Shown: positions 43,312 through 52,294, counted from the first letter of the stretch. The stretch is 64,000 nucleotides of DNA from Armatimonadota bacterium (GCA_029781035.1 JAKOXK010000022.1:1-64000), one strand, 5' to 3'. Numbers and translations are program-made. The notes: generated from the letters alone by a model not told the origin.

Positions 43312-44157
43312 CTATTCCTGCCCAACCTGGAGCCGGACGAACTGCAGCACGCTGATCGGCCCGCCGCCGACCTTGCCTTCCTCGGCGAGGTAGGCCGAGA
43401 CCGACTTCTTCGCGTCGGTGTACATCGGCTGCTCGAGCAGCACCTGCTGCTGGTAGAACTCCTTGTTCACGCGGCCCATGGCGGCCTTCTCGGCGATCTC
43501 GGGGCTCTTGCCTTCGTTGATCGCACGCTCGGTCTCGATGCGGATCTCGTTTTCGATGACGTCCTTGGGCACGTCGTCCTTCTTGAGATAGGCCGGGCTG
43601 AACGCGACCGTCTGGATGGCGACTTGGAAGCCCGCGTCCTGCAGGTTGCTGGCGCTCCCGCTCACTTCCACCGCCGAGGCCTTCTTGGCGTCGTGATGGT
43701 TGTAGACAGCGATCACGCCTTCCTTGGCCTGGACGAAAACCGCCTTCTTCAGTTGGATGTTCTCGCGGATGACGGCGATCGCCTCTTCGATGTGGGTAGC
43801 GACGGACTTGCCGTCGACCGTCACGTCGGGCCCCGCGGATCCCGCGGCGAGCATGCCGTCGGCCAGCTTGCCCACGAGAGCGATGAAGTTCTCGTTCTTG
43901 GCCACGAAGTCTGTCTCGCATTCGACGACGAGTCCGACTGCGGACTTTCCGCCGGCGGCCGCGACGAATTTGGCGATGCCTTCACTCGTGGAGCGGCCCG
44001 CCCGCTTGGCGGCGGCGGCTTGCCCCTTCTCGCGAAGGATCTCCTTGGCCTTGGCGAAGTCGCCACCCGCTTCGTCGAGGGCGGCCTTGCACTCCATCAT
44101 GGGGGCGTCGGTCTCCTCGCGGAGCTTCTTGACGTCGGCTGCGCTGATTTGGCTCAT
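43312..44157 (-). CDS. tsf: Elongation factor Ts
   Basis: 281 residues; nucleotide exchange factor for EF-Tu. N-terminal UBA-like region: [20 protein letters not shown] with [20 protein letters not shown]; the core has [18 protein letters not shown], the conserved Tu-contacting TDFV segment. The C-terminal part has the usual repeated dimerisation subdomain. The ATG overlaps the rpsB stop by 4 nt (ATGA), indicating coupling. A terminator follows. Confidence 0.98.
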   Translation of the reverse strand: MSQISAADVKKLREETDAPMMECKAALDEAGGDFAKAKEILREKGQAAAAKRAGRSTSEGIAKFVAAAGGKSAVGLVVECETDFVAKNENFIALVGKLADGMLAAGSAGPDVTVDGKSVATHIEEAIAVIRENIQLKKAVFVQAKEGVIAVYNHHDAKKASAVEVSGSASNLQDAGFQVAIQTVAFSPAYLKKDDVPKDVIENEIRIETERAINEGKSPEIAEKAAMGRVNKEFYQQQVLLEQPMYTDAKKSVSAYLAEEGKVGGGPISVLQFVRLQVGQE

Positions 44158-45116
44158 TCTGTTGCTAACTCCTCACTGGCGGGGGCAGGTTCCTCGGTCG
44201 TGGGCACTTCGGCCGGCGCCTCCGGGGCCGCGACGGGCTCGGGCTCAGGCTCCGTGGCAACGGGTGCCGCCGCTTCGACGGGCTTGCTGGAGCCAGCGCC
44301 CGGGACAGCGTAGTCGGGATCTTCGCCGAAACCGCGAAGGAACTCTTCCTCGATCTCGCCCATAGCGATCGGCACGGCTTCCTCCTCGATCTCGGTGGCT
44401 TCTTCCTCGATGCCAGCCGTGGCACCCTCGTCAAGGAACGGTCTGACTTCGTTGATGGCCTCGCTAAACTTCTGAGTCACAAGGCGGATGGCTCGAATCG
44501 CGTCGTCGTTGCCTGGGATCACATAGTCAGCGGCGTCCGGGTCGCAGTTTGTGTCCACGATCGCCACCACCGGGATGTTGAGCTTCTTGGCTTCTTTGAC
44601 GGCGATGGACTCTTTGTTGAGGTCCACCACGAACATGCAGGCCGGAGGCTCCTCCATCGAGCGGATGCCTTCGAGGTAGCGGTTGAGCTTGTCCCGCTCT
44701 TCCATGCGCTTGAGTTGCTCCTTCTTCGGCAACCGGGCGGCATAGCCCTCGTCGAACATTCGGTCCAGTTCCTTGAGGCGCTGGATGCGCTGCTGGATCG
44801 TGTCCCAGTTCGTGAGCATTCCGCCCAGCCACCTCTCCGTGACCCAGTACTGGCCCGACCGGTGTGCGGCCTCGCGCACGGCGGCCTGAGCCTGCTTCTT
44901 GGTGCCGACGAAGAGGATGCTGCCACCGTCCGTCACGATGCGTTGGACGTAGTTGAGCGCGTCCTCGAACATCTTGATGGTCTGGTGCAGGTCGACGATG
45001 TAGATTCCGTTGCGAGCGCCGTAGATGTAGCGTTTCATCTTCGGGTTCCAGCGCCGTGTCTGGTGACCGAAGTGAACGCCGGCTTCCAGCAGCTCTTTCA
45101 TGCTGAGTTGCGGCAT
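44154..45116 (-). CDS. rpsB: 30S ribosomal protein S2 with acidic C-terminal extension
   Basis: 320 residues against about 240 for most S2. Residues 1-225 are canonical: [66 protein letters not shown] and [20 protein letters not shown]. From about 232 comes a tail rich in Glu, Ala and Pro, strongly acidic. The start ATG 45116 has AGGAAAA 8 nt upstream, the same style as tuf; the frame is open further upstream but without homology. It precedes tsf by a 4-nt overlap. Confidence 0.97.
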   Translation of the reverse strand: MPQLSMKELLEAGVHFGHQTRRWNPKMKRYIYGARNGIYIVDLHQTIKMFEDALNYVQRIVTDGGSILFVGTKKQAQAAVREAAHRSGQYWVTERWLGGMLTNWDTIQQRIQRLKELDRMFDEGYAARLPKKEQLKRMEERDKLNRYLEGIRSMEEPPACMFVVDLNKESIAVKEAKKLNIPVVAIVDTNCDPDAADYVIPGNDDAIRAIRLVTQKFSEAINEVRPFLDEGATAGIEEEATEIEEEAVPIAMGEIEEEFLRGFGEDPDYAVPGAGSSKPVEAAAPVATEPEPEPVAAPEAPAEVPTTEEPAPASEELATE

Positions 45117-45231
45117 ATGTTGTTTTCCTGGGTTGTCCTCCGGCCTCGGTAGGGAACCGCCTCTTGCCCCAGCGGGGACCCAGTGGCGCACCGAGTGCCG
45201 TGCGAATTGGCCTTGGCCGGGGGAGATGATA
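45117..45231 (-). promoter_or_regulatory. rpsB leader and putative promoter
   Basis: On the minus strand TATCAT (45226-45231) can serve as a -10, giving a leader of about 105 nt. The leader is GC-rich and foldable, with CACGGCACTCGGTGCG-type pairing. In other bacteria S2 represses rpsB-tsf through a leader structure; that is only a possibility here. No clear -35. Confidence 0.4.
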
Positions 45232-45311
45232 CCTCCGGGGGGTTGGGGACTGGGGACCGGGAGGCTCGCTGCCTCCAGGCTCGCTGACCGACCGCCACCA
45301 ACCGACACGGC

Positions 45312-45448
45312 CCAAGTCTGGAGGCTATGGTGCCCCGTCCAAGTGTTCCAGGCACGCCGCGAGGCACCCCTCCTTGTCCCGGGTTTCTGTAATGCTTGTC
45401 ACTTCCCACTCGCGCTTTGGATTGTGGCGGACAAGCCTCCAGACTTGG
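45312..45448 (+). repeat. 137-bp element with 15-bp perfect terminal inverted repeats
   Basis: CCAAGTCTGGAGGCT at 45312-45326 and its exact reverse complement at 45434-45448 flank 107 nt with no gene. This is far more than chance expects in a short intergenic region. Layout fits a MITE-like element or a foldable repeat; no clear target-site duplication is visible at the edges. A shorter GGAGGC/GCCTCC hairpin lies just before it. Confidence 0.7.
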
Positions 45449-45496
45449 CAAGAGGTACGGCGGAGCTACGGGGAGGGCGAGCCTTGAGGCAGCAAG

Positions 45497-45727
45497 AGCA
45501 TCTTCTGCCCTCGGCAGGGCATCTTCTGCCCTCGGCAGGGCATCTTCTGCCCTCGGCAGAGCATCTTCTGCCCTCGGCAGAGCATCTTCTGCCTTCGACA
45601 GAGCATCTTCTGCCCTCGGCAGGGCATCTTCTGCCTTCGACAGAGCATCTTCTGCCCTCGACAGAGCATCTTCAGCCCTCGGCAGAGCATCTTCTGCCCT
45701 CGGCAGAGCATCTTCTGCCCTCGACAG
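45497..45727 (+). repeat. 21-bp tandem repeat, 11 copies (minisatellite)
   Basis: Eleven contiguous 21-bp units of consensus RGCATCTTCTGCCCTCGGCA + G, with small variations (CTTCGACAG in units 5 and 7, CTCGACAG in units 8 and 11, TTCAGCC in unit 9). In most units CTGCC-CTC-GGCAG can form a 5-6 bp hairpin. Being a multiple of 3, it leaves several frames open on both strands, but none has a ribosome binding site or recognisable protein. No spacers, so not CRISPR. Confidence 0.95.
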
Positions 45728-45778
45728 GGCTCGTTCTCGAGTCGGCGACTCCGGAACAAGGCGCCAACTGAAAGGGTG

Positions 45779-46210
45779 TCAGTGCATCAGGTGGGCGTAG
45801 ATCGCCAAGCTGTCCCAGTCGGGCTGGACCTCGAGGCGGAGCCGACAGAGCTGACCCACGTGATAGTAGTCGTGGCTGGACGTGAAAACAACCGCTGTCT
45901 GCAGAGCCTTTTCGTCGGGCGAGCCGATCGCCAACTCGCGCACCGTTTCACGCTGAGCGAAGAGTTCCTGGACCAACGCGGAGTTGTCGTCGCTGACCGC
46001 CCGATATTGGCCCCATTTGAACTCGGCGCCCTTCAAGCTGGCTTGGCAGGCCATGTAAGCCTCGGTCAGGTGCACGACCGTCTCCCGAAGCGAGTACGCG
46101 CCCCCGGCGCCCGAAGTGTCCCAGGCTTCGGCCGGAAAGCCGTCGATCACGGCATGCAGCTGTTTTTCGGGGTCGTCAAAGACGAAATTGAAGAGCGACA
46201 GTGCGTCCAT
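45779..46210 (-). CDS. DinB-superfamily protein
   Basis: 143 residues, four-helix-bundle type. The metal-binding His pattern is visible: an N-terminal His in ETVVHLTEAYMA (about residue 47) and HDYYHVGQL near residue 112-118. DinB/YfiT-like proteins are often thiol-dependent transferases or hydrolases; the substrate here is unknown. It lies between the minisatellite and a divergent methyltransferase. A CATAAT box sits 6 nt before the ATG. Confidence 0.85.
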   Translation of the reverse strand: MDALSLFNFVFDDPEKQLHAVIDGFPAEAWDTSGAGGAYSLRETVVHLTEAYMACQASLKGAEFKWGQYRAVSDDNSALVQELFAQRETVRELAIGSPDEKALQTAVVFTSSHDYYHVGQLCRLRLEVQPDWDSLAIYAHLMH

Positions 46211-46216
46211 GGCCGG

Positions 46217-46222
46217 ATTATG
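46217..46222 (-). promoter_or_regulatory. -10 box for the DinB-like gene (leaderless type)
   Basis: CATAAT on the minus strand, 6 nt before the ATG at 46210. GTGTCA (plus 46240-46245) lies 17 nt further, a plausible -35. Confidence 0.55.
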
Positions 46223-46251
46223 GTCTTGGCGCTCGGGTATGACACCGCACG

Positions 46252-46968
46252 ATGGTCACCGACCGAGACTACTGGCAGAACTCCGCCGGGGCTTGGATCG
46301 CCCGGGTGACAGAAGGCGACGCCAACCGGACGCACCTGCTCGACCCGGTCATGACGGCCCTGTGTGCCGTGGGAGTCGGGCAGACCGTCCTGGATCTGGG
46401 CTGTGGTGAGGGTCGGTTCGCTCGCCACTTGAGCGCTCAGGGAGCTCATGTTGTGGGTTTGGATCCGACCGAGGGCCTGCTGCAAGAGGCGGCGCGCCAG
46501 TCCGGTCCGGCCTATGTCAGGGGAGTGGGCGAGGCTTTGCCTTTTCGGGACGGCACGTTCGACTGGGTCGTCTCCTATCTCAGCTTGTGCGACATTCCGG
46601 ACTATCGCGCCTCGATCAGCGACATCGTGCGGGTGATGAAGCCGGGCGGTCAGTTTGTGGCGTGCAACGTGAACACGATCGTTGGCCCGGCTTGCGCTTG
46701 GATCAAGGACGACAGCGGCGAGAAGCGTCACTGGCCGCTCGACAACTACGCGTTCGAATCGGGCTCAGTCGTCAGTTGGTGCGGCATCACCATCGTCAAC
46801 TACCACCGCCCGCTCTCCGCCTATATGTCGTCATTACTTGGGAACGGACTTCGGCTCGAGACGTTTCTGGAGCCGGTCCCGACGCCGGAGGCCCTTGCTG
46901 AGCGGCCGCAACTGAGGGACGGACTGCGCGTGCCGAATTTTTGGATCATGGTCTGGTCGAAAGTCTAA
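46252..46968 (+). CDS. Class I SAM-dependent methyltransferase
   Basis: 238 residues. Motif I VLDLGCGEGRFARHLSAQG, motif II VVGLDPTEGLL, then GEALPFRDGTFDWVVSYLSL and VRVMKPGGQFVACN, the usual type 11 methyltransferase pattern. The substrate is not predictable. ATG 46252 has TATGAC 8 nt upstream, a weak leaderless-type start. The 3' end overlaps the convergent holA by 4 nt. Confidence 0.9.
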   Translation: MVTDRDYWQNSAGAWIARVTEGDANRTHLLDPVMTALCAVGVGQTVLDLGCGEGRFARHLSAQGAHVVGLDPTEGLLQEAARQSGPAYVRGVGEALPFRDGTFDWVVSYLSLCDIPDYRASISDIVRVMKPGGQFVACNVNTIVGPACAWIKDDSGEKRHWPLDNYAFESGSVVSWCGITIVNYHRPLSAYMSSLLGNGLRLETFLEPVPTPEALAERPQLRDGLRVPNFWIMVWSKV

Positions 46969-48041
46969 GACTTACGACCACAGATGCGGCACAGCCGAAG
47001 GGTCATCTGTTCGAGGCTGTCAGGCGCCGAAAGGCTGGGCAGCTGTCCTTTGACCTCTGCTTCGACCTGCAGCAACTGCCGAAAGCACTCGCGGATCTGG
47101 CCGGCGTCTAACCGCGCTGCCGCCTCCCGGGCACGCCTCTGCCTCCAGTCCTTTTCGTCAGCCAGACTCTTGGCCGGCACCCATTCCGAGCGCTCCGACT
47201 CGCCTTTGCTCTCGGACGAGGCTCGGGCTTGCCAGATCAGACGGAACTGGCCGACGAGGGTCGGCAGGACGCGGGGGAAGAGCTGACCTCCAATGTCGGG
47301 CGTCTGCTCGAAGAGGGTCCGCAGTTGGGCGACCGCTTGGCGGGCGTCTGATGCGACTATCGCGTCTGCGAGTTTGAAGACGTTGTACTCGGCGTCCGGC
47401 AAGACCGCGGCTTGAACATCGCTCCGCCTGATTTCGGGCGAGTCTCCCGCGTAGAGGGCGGCCTTCTCCAACTCGGACAGGGCCAGCTCCGGCTTGCCAC
47501 CCACCATTTCGGAAAGGAGGTTGGCGGCGACGGGCGAGATCGTCTTACCGAGTTCCTTCGCTCGTGCACGGACCAGCTCGGGGGTTTTGCTTGTGTCCAC
47601 TTTGAACACAAAGGCCACTCCGCCGCCGAACTCCAAAAGTTTCATCCACTGGTTCGCGTGGGTGACGAACCGCTGTTGACGGCTATCGTCGCCGATTTCG
47701 TCGTCGTGCACGAGGACGAGGAGTGCAGTTTCCGGTAGGCCCTTGAACTCGGTCACCGCGGGATGGTCCTTCTTGAGTTCGTCGTCCCAGAACCTGGAGG
47801 GCTCGCATCGTCCCACGCTCCTCACGACCAGGACGCGGCGTTCGCCAAAGAACGGCACGGTCGAGCTCTTGCCGAACCATTCGAGCGGAGTGACCGAGTC
47901 CCCCAGGATCGACTCCGTCTCGGACGGATCGGCACTGACTGCGCCGAGGATCTTCTCGAGTGCCTCTGCCCGAGACAGGCTGTCGTCTCCGCCGACAAAG
48001 ACGGCCCGGCTCTTGACAGCGACGGACGGATCAAACCTCAC
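46965..48041 (-). CDS. holA: DNA polymerase III delta subunit
   Basis: 358 residues from GTG 48041. Delta opens the sliding clamp in the clamp loader. Sequence shows the family pattern: N-terminal AVFVGGDDSLSRAEALEKIL, FFGERRVLVVRSVGRCEPSR, LLSEMVGGKPELALSELEKA and FKLADAIVASDARQAVAQLR, with a C-terminal helical collar domain ending in Cys residues (LCRICGRKS). The frame is open upstream into tgpA, but homology begins at MRFDPSVAVKSRAVFVG and a CATAAT box lies 7 nt before this GTG. Confidence 0.9.
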   Translation of the reverse strand: MRFDPSVAVKSRAVFVGGDDSLSRAEALEKILGAVSADPSETESILGDSVTPLEWFGKSSTVPFFGERRVLVVRSVGRCEPSRFWDDELKKDHPAVTEFKGLPETALLVLVHDDEIGDDSRQQRFVTHANQWMKLLEFGGGVAFVFKVDTSKTPELVRARAKELGKTISPVAANLLSEMVGGKPELALSELEKAALYAGDSPEIRRSDVQAAVLPDAEYNVFKLADAIVASDARQAVAQLRTLFEQTPDIGGQLFPRVLPTLVGQFRLIWQARASSESKGESERSEWVPAKSLADEKDWRQRRAREAAARLDAGQIRECFRQLLQVEAEVKGQLPSLSAPDSLEQMTLRLCRICGRKS

Positions 48042-48048
48042 TGGGCAG

Positions 48049-48054
48049 ATTATG
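48049..48054 (-). promoter_or_regulatory. -10 box for holA (leaderless type)
   Basis: CATAAT on the minus strand, overlapping the last codons of tgpA and 7 nt before the holA GTG. No clear -35. Confidence 0.45.
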
Positions 48055-50134
48055 GACGGACACGTTGCCGCTTGGTTCGGCGGATCGATTTGAGACGTGC
48101 TGAAATGTCGGCGAGCTCCAGCTTGGACGGTTCCTGTGGCCCGAAGCAGGCCGCTTCCAGCGCTCCCACGACGGTCACGGCTTCTGGGTAGACGGTTCCG
48201 AGCCTTTCGCGAGTCGCTTCGACGTATTCCCGCGTCGTTTGGCTGAACCGGCGGACGGTCCCTGTGTGGCGCCTCAAGGCGCGGTCGAACTCCTGGTGCA
48301 GCCTGCTGGCGTGGGCACGGGTAGGGAGCGAAGACTTGAAACCGAGAGCCGCCAGGAATCGCGAAGCGCTGACCGGTCCCTTGGCGTTCCATAGGTAGAC
48401 GGCAAGGCCGGCCAACAGCAGCAGGCCGACGCCGGCGGTCGTCGCGGCGGCTGGAGAGTGCAGCCAGTCCCCGCCTTTGTTCTGAGACCCACCCTCCTCC
48501 GAGTTCGTGTTCTCGGTGGCGTCGAACTTGACCCACCCGTACCCCTTGAGAAACACCTCAGACCAAGCATGGGCGTCACGGCTGTGAATGTCGTAGAAAC
48601 CGTTGGCGTCTGGTTCGGGCTTGTTGACGATGAACCCAGTGACGAAGCGTGCCGGCAGGCCGACAGCTCGCGCGCAAACGGTCATTGCGGTTGCATAAAG
48701 GTCGCAGTACCCCTTACGAGTTTCGAAGAGAAACTGGGCGACGGCGTCCTTTGACGAGACCAGCGGAGGAGCCTTCAGCGAATAGGTGGCCGTTTTGGCG
48801 ATGGCTGCCGCGATCTGGCTGGCCTTGGCATAGTCGTTAGGGGCACCTTTGGCCGCCTCCCGAGCGAATTCAATGACGGTGGGCGGAGCCGTGCCCGTGT
48901 CGAGAAAGTACTTTTCGATCGGCTTGACCGCTTCGGGGAAGGTTGCTGGGCCAGGCGTGACACCCGGGTTGGGCTCCAAATAAGCAATGTCCACCGACTT
49001 GCTGTTCCTGAACTCGCCGCGTCTGAATACGGTTCCTTGCGCTGTGAACACGAGGCTGGTGGCTCCAGGAACCTTCGCTCGGGTGATGGGGCCGGGCGCC
49101 ATGATGGCGGCGTTGTCATCCCCCGCTGCGGCAATGGTGAGAACCTTTTCAATGGGTGACGCGATCGGCTCCATCGGTGGCGGGCCGGTGAAACCGGTCA
49201 CCCAGGTGTCAGACGAGTCCAGCACCTTGGGGGACAGAGCATCCAAGCCGGCGAGCTCGGAGACGCCGCGGAGCCGCGACCACCCGTTGCCCCCGTAGAC
49301 GGTGTAGATCGACGATCGAAGGTAGCCAGGGTGGTCCATTCGGACCTTGAGAATCACGCTGTTGTCGAGGAAGACAGGCCCACGTCCAACCATCATTTCG
49401 GAGTTGGAGGAAGCGTTGGCGTTCGTGGCTGGAGTTGGTGGCGCAGGCGGAAGAGCTACTTTGACGGAACCCGCCACGGGTTCCAGTGTGAACTTGAGTA
49501 TTGGCCCAAAGACCAGGCTGAACACGACAATGATCCCGGCCGAGGCGAGCGCCCATTCGGGGCCCGCCATCCACCTCCATGAGTCCCGATGCAGAAGTCG
49601 AGGATCCTCCTGTCCCGCTTGTTTGGCGCGTTTGATCATCGAACGCTGATGGATCCGCGCATAGAGCAGGCTGGAACTCACCAGAAAGACGAAGAACAGC
49701 AGCGTGGCCGGCGCAAAGGTGTCGAACGTCCCGACGAGCGCAAAGGCCGACAGGCACGGAAGGTTGAGGAACAGCAGTGTCTGGTCGCGCCAGGAAGCGA
49801 CGCCGCACAGGATCACGAGCCAGGAAAGCCAGGAGCCCGCAAAGAGGACGAAGGGAAATCCCTCTTCGGGGAGGAGTTGGTTGAGGGGACGGGCCAGGAA
49901 CGTTGCCGCAATCGCCAGGGCACACCAAATGTAGCCGTCCCAATCTTTGACCTTGGACACAAACCGGGATCGTGAGATGAGGAACCCGATGAAGATCGAG
50001 ACAATGCTGGCGATGGCGAGGAAGACGGACAGGGAGTGGCGCGAAAGGCTTTCTCCCAGCGCAAGCAGAGAGATGGAGCAAGACGTCATGACGAGCAAGT
50101 AGTCGAAGATTCCCAGTTCAACTTTCTTGTTCAC
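48050..50134 (-). CDS. Transglutaminase-like membrane protein (TgpA type)
   Basis: 694 residues. The N-terminal ~200 residues have six or more membrane helices (LLVMTSCSISLLALGES, WLSWLVILCGVA, FVFLVSSSLLYA and others); then a DUF3488-type region and a transglutaminase-like domain with triad Cys477 (TRKGYCDLYATAM), His522 (SRDAHAWSEVFL) and Asp538 (KFDATEN). A further helix and a cytoplasmic tail follow. TgpA acts with DUF58 and MoxR proteins in an unknown envelope process. The GTG start overlaps the DUF58 stop (GTGA). Confidence 0.92.
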   Translation of the reverse strand: MNKKVELGIFDYLLVMTSCSISLLALGESLSRHSLSVFLAIASIVSIFIGFLISRSRFVSKVKDWDGYIWCALAIAATFLARPLNQLLPEEGFPFVLFAGSWLSWLVILCGVASWRDQTLLFLNLPCLSAFALVGTFDTFAPATLLFFVFLVSSSLLYARIHQRSMIKRAKQAGQEDPRLLHRDSWRWMAGPEWALASAGIIVVFSLVFGPILKFTLEPVAGSVKVALPPAPPTPATNANASSNSEMMVGRGPVFLDNSVILKVRMDHPGYLRSSIYTVYGGNGWSRLRGVSELAGLDALSPKVLDSSDTWVTGFTGPPPMEPIASPIEKVLTIAAAGDDNAAIMAPGPITRAKVPGATSLVFTAQGTVFRRGEFRNSKSVDIAYLEPNPGVTPGPATFPEAVKPIEKYFLDTGTAPPTVIEFAREAAKGAPNDYAKASQIAAAIAKTATYSLKAPPLVSSKDAVAQFLFETRKGYCDLYATAMTVCARAVGLPARFVTGFIVNKPEPDANGFYDIHSRDAHAWSEVFLKGYGWVKFDATENTNSEEGGSQNKGGDWLHSPAAATTAGVGLLLLAGLAVYLWNAKGPVSASRFLAALGFKSSLPTRAHASRLHQEFDRALRRHTGTVRRFSQTTREYVEATRERLGTVYPEAVTVVGALEAACFGPQEPSKLELADISARLKSIRRTKRQRVRP

Positions 50135-51315
50135 AGTGCCGCCTCCACGTTGGGCATCAGCATGACCTCCGTGCCCGTCGCCTCTAGCTGATTAAGATAA
50201 GCCGGTTCGACGGCAGAACGTGCCTTGGCGCCCTTTTCAAACTCATTGCAGTCATAAACGAGACACACCTTGCGGATGGGCCCGAGTCCGAGAAGGGCGG
50301 CGGGCAGTCCTGGATCCTGCACGCTCAGGAACACCACGACGGTCGTGCCTTCTCGGAAGTGCTCCTGGGACACGTGTTGGCTTACTGGAGTCCCCGAAGT
50401 CGCTTGGACGTCGGTCAAGATGTCGCGGACGGCCCGTGTCCTGGCGTCGGGATGAGCCAAAGCTGCGTCGGGACTCTCAAGACCAGGGAACCAGACCATC
50501 GCGCCCGCCTCGGCGTACTTGGTCGCCAAGAACAGAGCATGGCCGCACGTTGCCTCGAAGGTCGATCCGCCTGTCGGGCCGACGTCCGAACCCAGGCTTC
50601 GCTGCAACACAAAAGCAAGGCTAAGCCCCGATCCAGTGTCGAACTCCTTGACCATCAGTCGGCCCGTTCGCGCGCTCGACCGCCAGTGCACGTGCCTGAG
50701 GGGGTCACCATAAGCGTACTCCCGGATCCCTCGCGTCTCGATGCCACTACCGCGGACGAGGCCCGACTCAATATCGGACGTGCCCCACCCTGTCGTCGGC
50801 CGAATCTCGATGGCCACAGGCAGTGGGACTGGATAGACGGTAAGTTCGACGGGATCCGCCACGTAGGTTTTGTCCATGGTCACCAGCCCGAGCGCGTCTG
50901 TCCCGCGTACCTGCAGGTTCTTCCAGTGGTATCGGCCTCGGCGCATGGGCCGAAACGAAAACCGTGTTTTGATCGGTTGGTCGAAAGCTGGTGCAACGGG
51001 CAGTGCCGGAGTGCGGTCAGCAATCTTCATGCTTTCGGGCAAGACATCCTCCACGGTGACGAGCGGACGCCGTATCTTCCGGTCGCTCCACACGATGGTT
51101 TCGACAGTGACCACTTCGCCGATGCTCACGGAAGGGGGGACAGCCCGTTCAAAGCGCAGTCCACGCACGGCCAACCAGGCCTGAAGACGTGAGGCTGCCA
51201 AAGTCGCGAAGACCGCCACGGTCATGTAGAACAAGGGCGGCGAGTTGACCAAGATGGCCATCACCACCAGGAACATCCCTGCTATCGTCAATGCAAAGGC
51301 GGTCAGTCGGTTCAA
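50131..51315 (-). CDS. DUF58 domain-containing membrane protein
   Basis: 394 residues. Two N-terminal helices (FALTIAGMFLVVMAILVNS, FYMTVAVFATLAASRLQAWL) and a beta region, then the DUF58 motif GIREYAYGDPLRHVHWRSSA and RTGRLMVKEFD, followed by a vWA-like domain. Regularly found with MoxR ATPases and TgpA, as here. The start is TTG 51315, 3 nt after moxR ends; the stop overlaps tgpA. Confidence 0.92.
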   Translation of the reverse strand: MNRLTAFALTIAGMFLVVMAILVNSPPLFYMTVAVFATLAASRLQAWLAVRGLRFERAVPPSVSIGEVVTVETIVWSDRKIRRPLVTVEDVLPESMKIADRTPALPVAPAFDQPIKTRFSFRPMRRGRYHWKNLQVRGTDALGLVTMDKTYVADPVELTVYPVPLPVAIEIRPTTGWGTSDIESGLVRGSGIETRGIREYAYGDPLRHVHWRSSARTGRLMVKEFDTGSGLSLAFVLQRSLGSDVGPTGGSTFEATCGHALFLATKYAEAGAMVWFPGLESPDAALAHPDARTRAVRDILTDVQATSGTPVSQHVSQEHFREGTTVVVFLSVQDPGLPAALLGLGPIRKVCLVYDCNEFEKGAKARSAVEPAYLNQLEATGTEVMLMPNVEAAL

Positions 51316-51318
51316 GTC

Positions 51319-52269
51319 TTAGCCCACGGATATCGGAACGGGAACAGTGCCCAGAATCTGTTCGACCACGTCGTCACCGGACACGCCGCGCGCCTTGATC
51401 TCGCCTCGGACGATCAGCCGGTGACCCAGCACTTGGGCCGCACAGGCTTTGACGTCATCGGGCCGCACGAAGTCCTCTCCCGCCATGGCTGCTTTGGCCT
51501 GGGCCGCATGCATCAAGTAGAGCGATCCCCGAGGCGAGCTGCCAAGGTGCAGTTGGCTCGACTCTCGCGTCGCGCGAACGATGTCCACGACGTAATCTCG
51601 GATCGAGTCGTGCACAAAAACCTCGCGCACCGTGTGTTGCGCCTGCAACAGCGACTCCAACGAACCGACCTGTTGCAGGCTGTCCACGGGATGAACGATC
51701 TGCTGGCGGCTCAAGACCTCCTTTTCGTAGTCGCGGCTGGGATAGCCGAGTGCCACCCGGGCGAAGAAGCGGTCGAGCTGTGCCTCAGGCAGGGGATAGG
51801 TGCCCGTCATCTCGATGTTGTTCTGCGTGGCCATGACGAAGAACGGGCGTGGAAGGCCGCGGGTGACGCCGTCTGAAGTCACCTGGATCTCCTCCATGGC
51901 TTCGAGAAGTGCCGACTGGGTCTTGGGTGTCGCCCGGTTCACCTCGTCGACCAGCACCACGTTGGCGAACAAGGGTCCTGGTCTGAACTCGAACACGCGC
52001 TCGGCCTGATTGAAGATGCTCGATCCCGTAATGTCGCTCGGTAGGAGGTCGGGGGTGAACTGGATCCTGTGGAAGTCGCCGCCTATGGCTTTGGCCAGTG
52101 CCTTGGCCAGCGTCGTCTTACCGACTCCGGGCACGTCTTCAATCAGAAGATGGCCCTCGCACAACATCGTCAAAACGCTGGCTTCGACGGTGTCTCTTTT
52201 GCCAACGATGGCCCGCTCGACCTCGTCGATGATGGTTACTGCAAGTCTGGATACTTCAGAGACTGTCAA
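51319..52269 (-). CDS. MoxR-family AAA+ ATPase
   Basis: 316 residues from TTG 52269. Walker A IEDVPGVGKTTLAKALAKAI, Walker B VVLVDEVNRATPKTQSALLE, sensor FFVMATQNNIEMTGTYPLPE and the C-terminal RPDDVKACAAQVLGHRLIVR. It probably acts as a chaperone-like ATPase for the DUF58 and TgpA proteins encoded next. A TAGAGT box and GGTGA precede this start; the frame is open far upstream but not homologous. Divergent from the ROK gene. Confidence 0.93.
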   Translation of the reverse strand: MTVSEVSRLAVTIIDEVERAIVGKRDTVEASVLTMLCEGHLLIEDVPGVGKTTLAKALAKAIGGDFHRIQFTPDLLPSDITGSSIFNQAERVFEFRPGPLFANVVLVDEVNRATPKTQSALLEAMEEIQVTSDGVTRGLPRPFFVMATQNNIEMTGTYPLPEAQLDRFFARVALGYPSRDYEKEVLSRQQIVHPVDSLQQVGSLESLLQAQHTVREVFVHDSIRDYVVDIVRATRESSQLHLGSSPRGSLYLMHAAQAKAAMAGEDFVRPDDVKACAAQVLGHRLIVRGEIKARGVSGDDVVEQILGTVPVPISVG

Positions 52270-52288
52270 ATCGTCACCACTGCTCGTT

Positions 52289-52294
52289 ACTCTA
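52289..52294 (-). promoter_or_regulatory. -10 box for the moxR operon
   Basis: TAGAGT on the minus strand, 19 nt before the TTG start, with GGTGA in the short leader. Confidence 0.45.

Noticed and set aside
45497-45727. Possible CRISPR array
   Set aside because: Units are 21 bp and contiguous with no unique spacers; no cas genes nearby.
45396-45800. Repeat-protein genes running through the minisatellite (both strands)
   Set aside because: Every frame is open because the unit is 21 bp; no start site, no flanking domain, and the ends run into the rpsB leader and the DinB gene.
48042-48536. N-terminal extension of HolA
   Set aside because: It overlaps tgpA coding sequence in another frame and homology starts at the GTG 48041.
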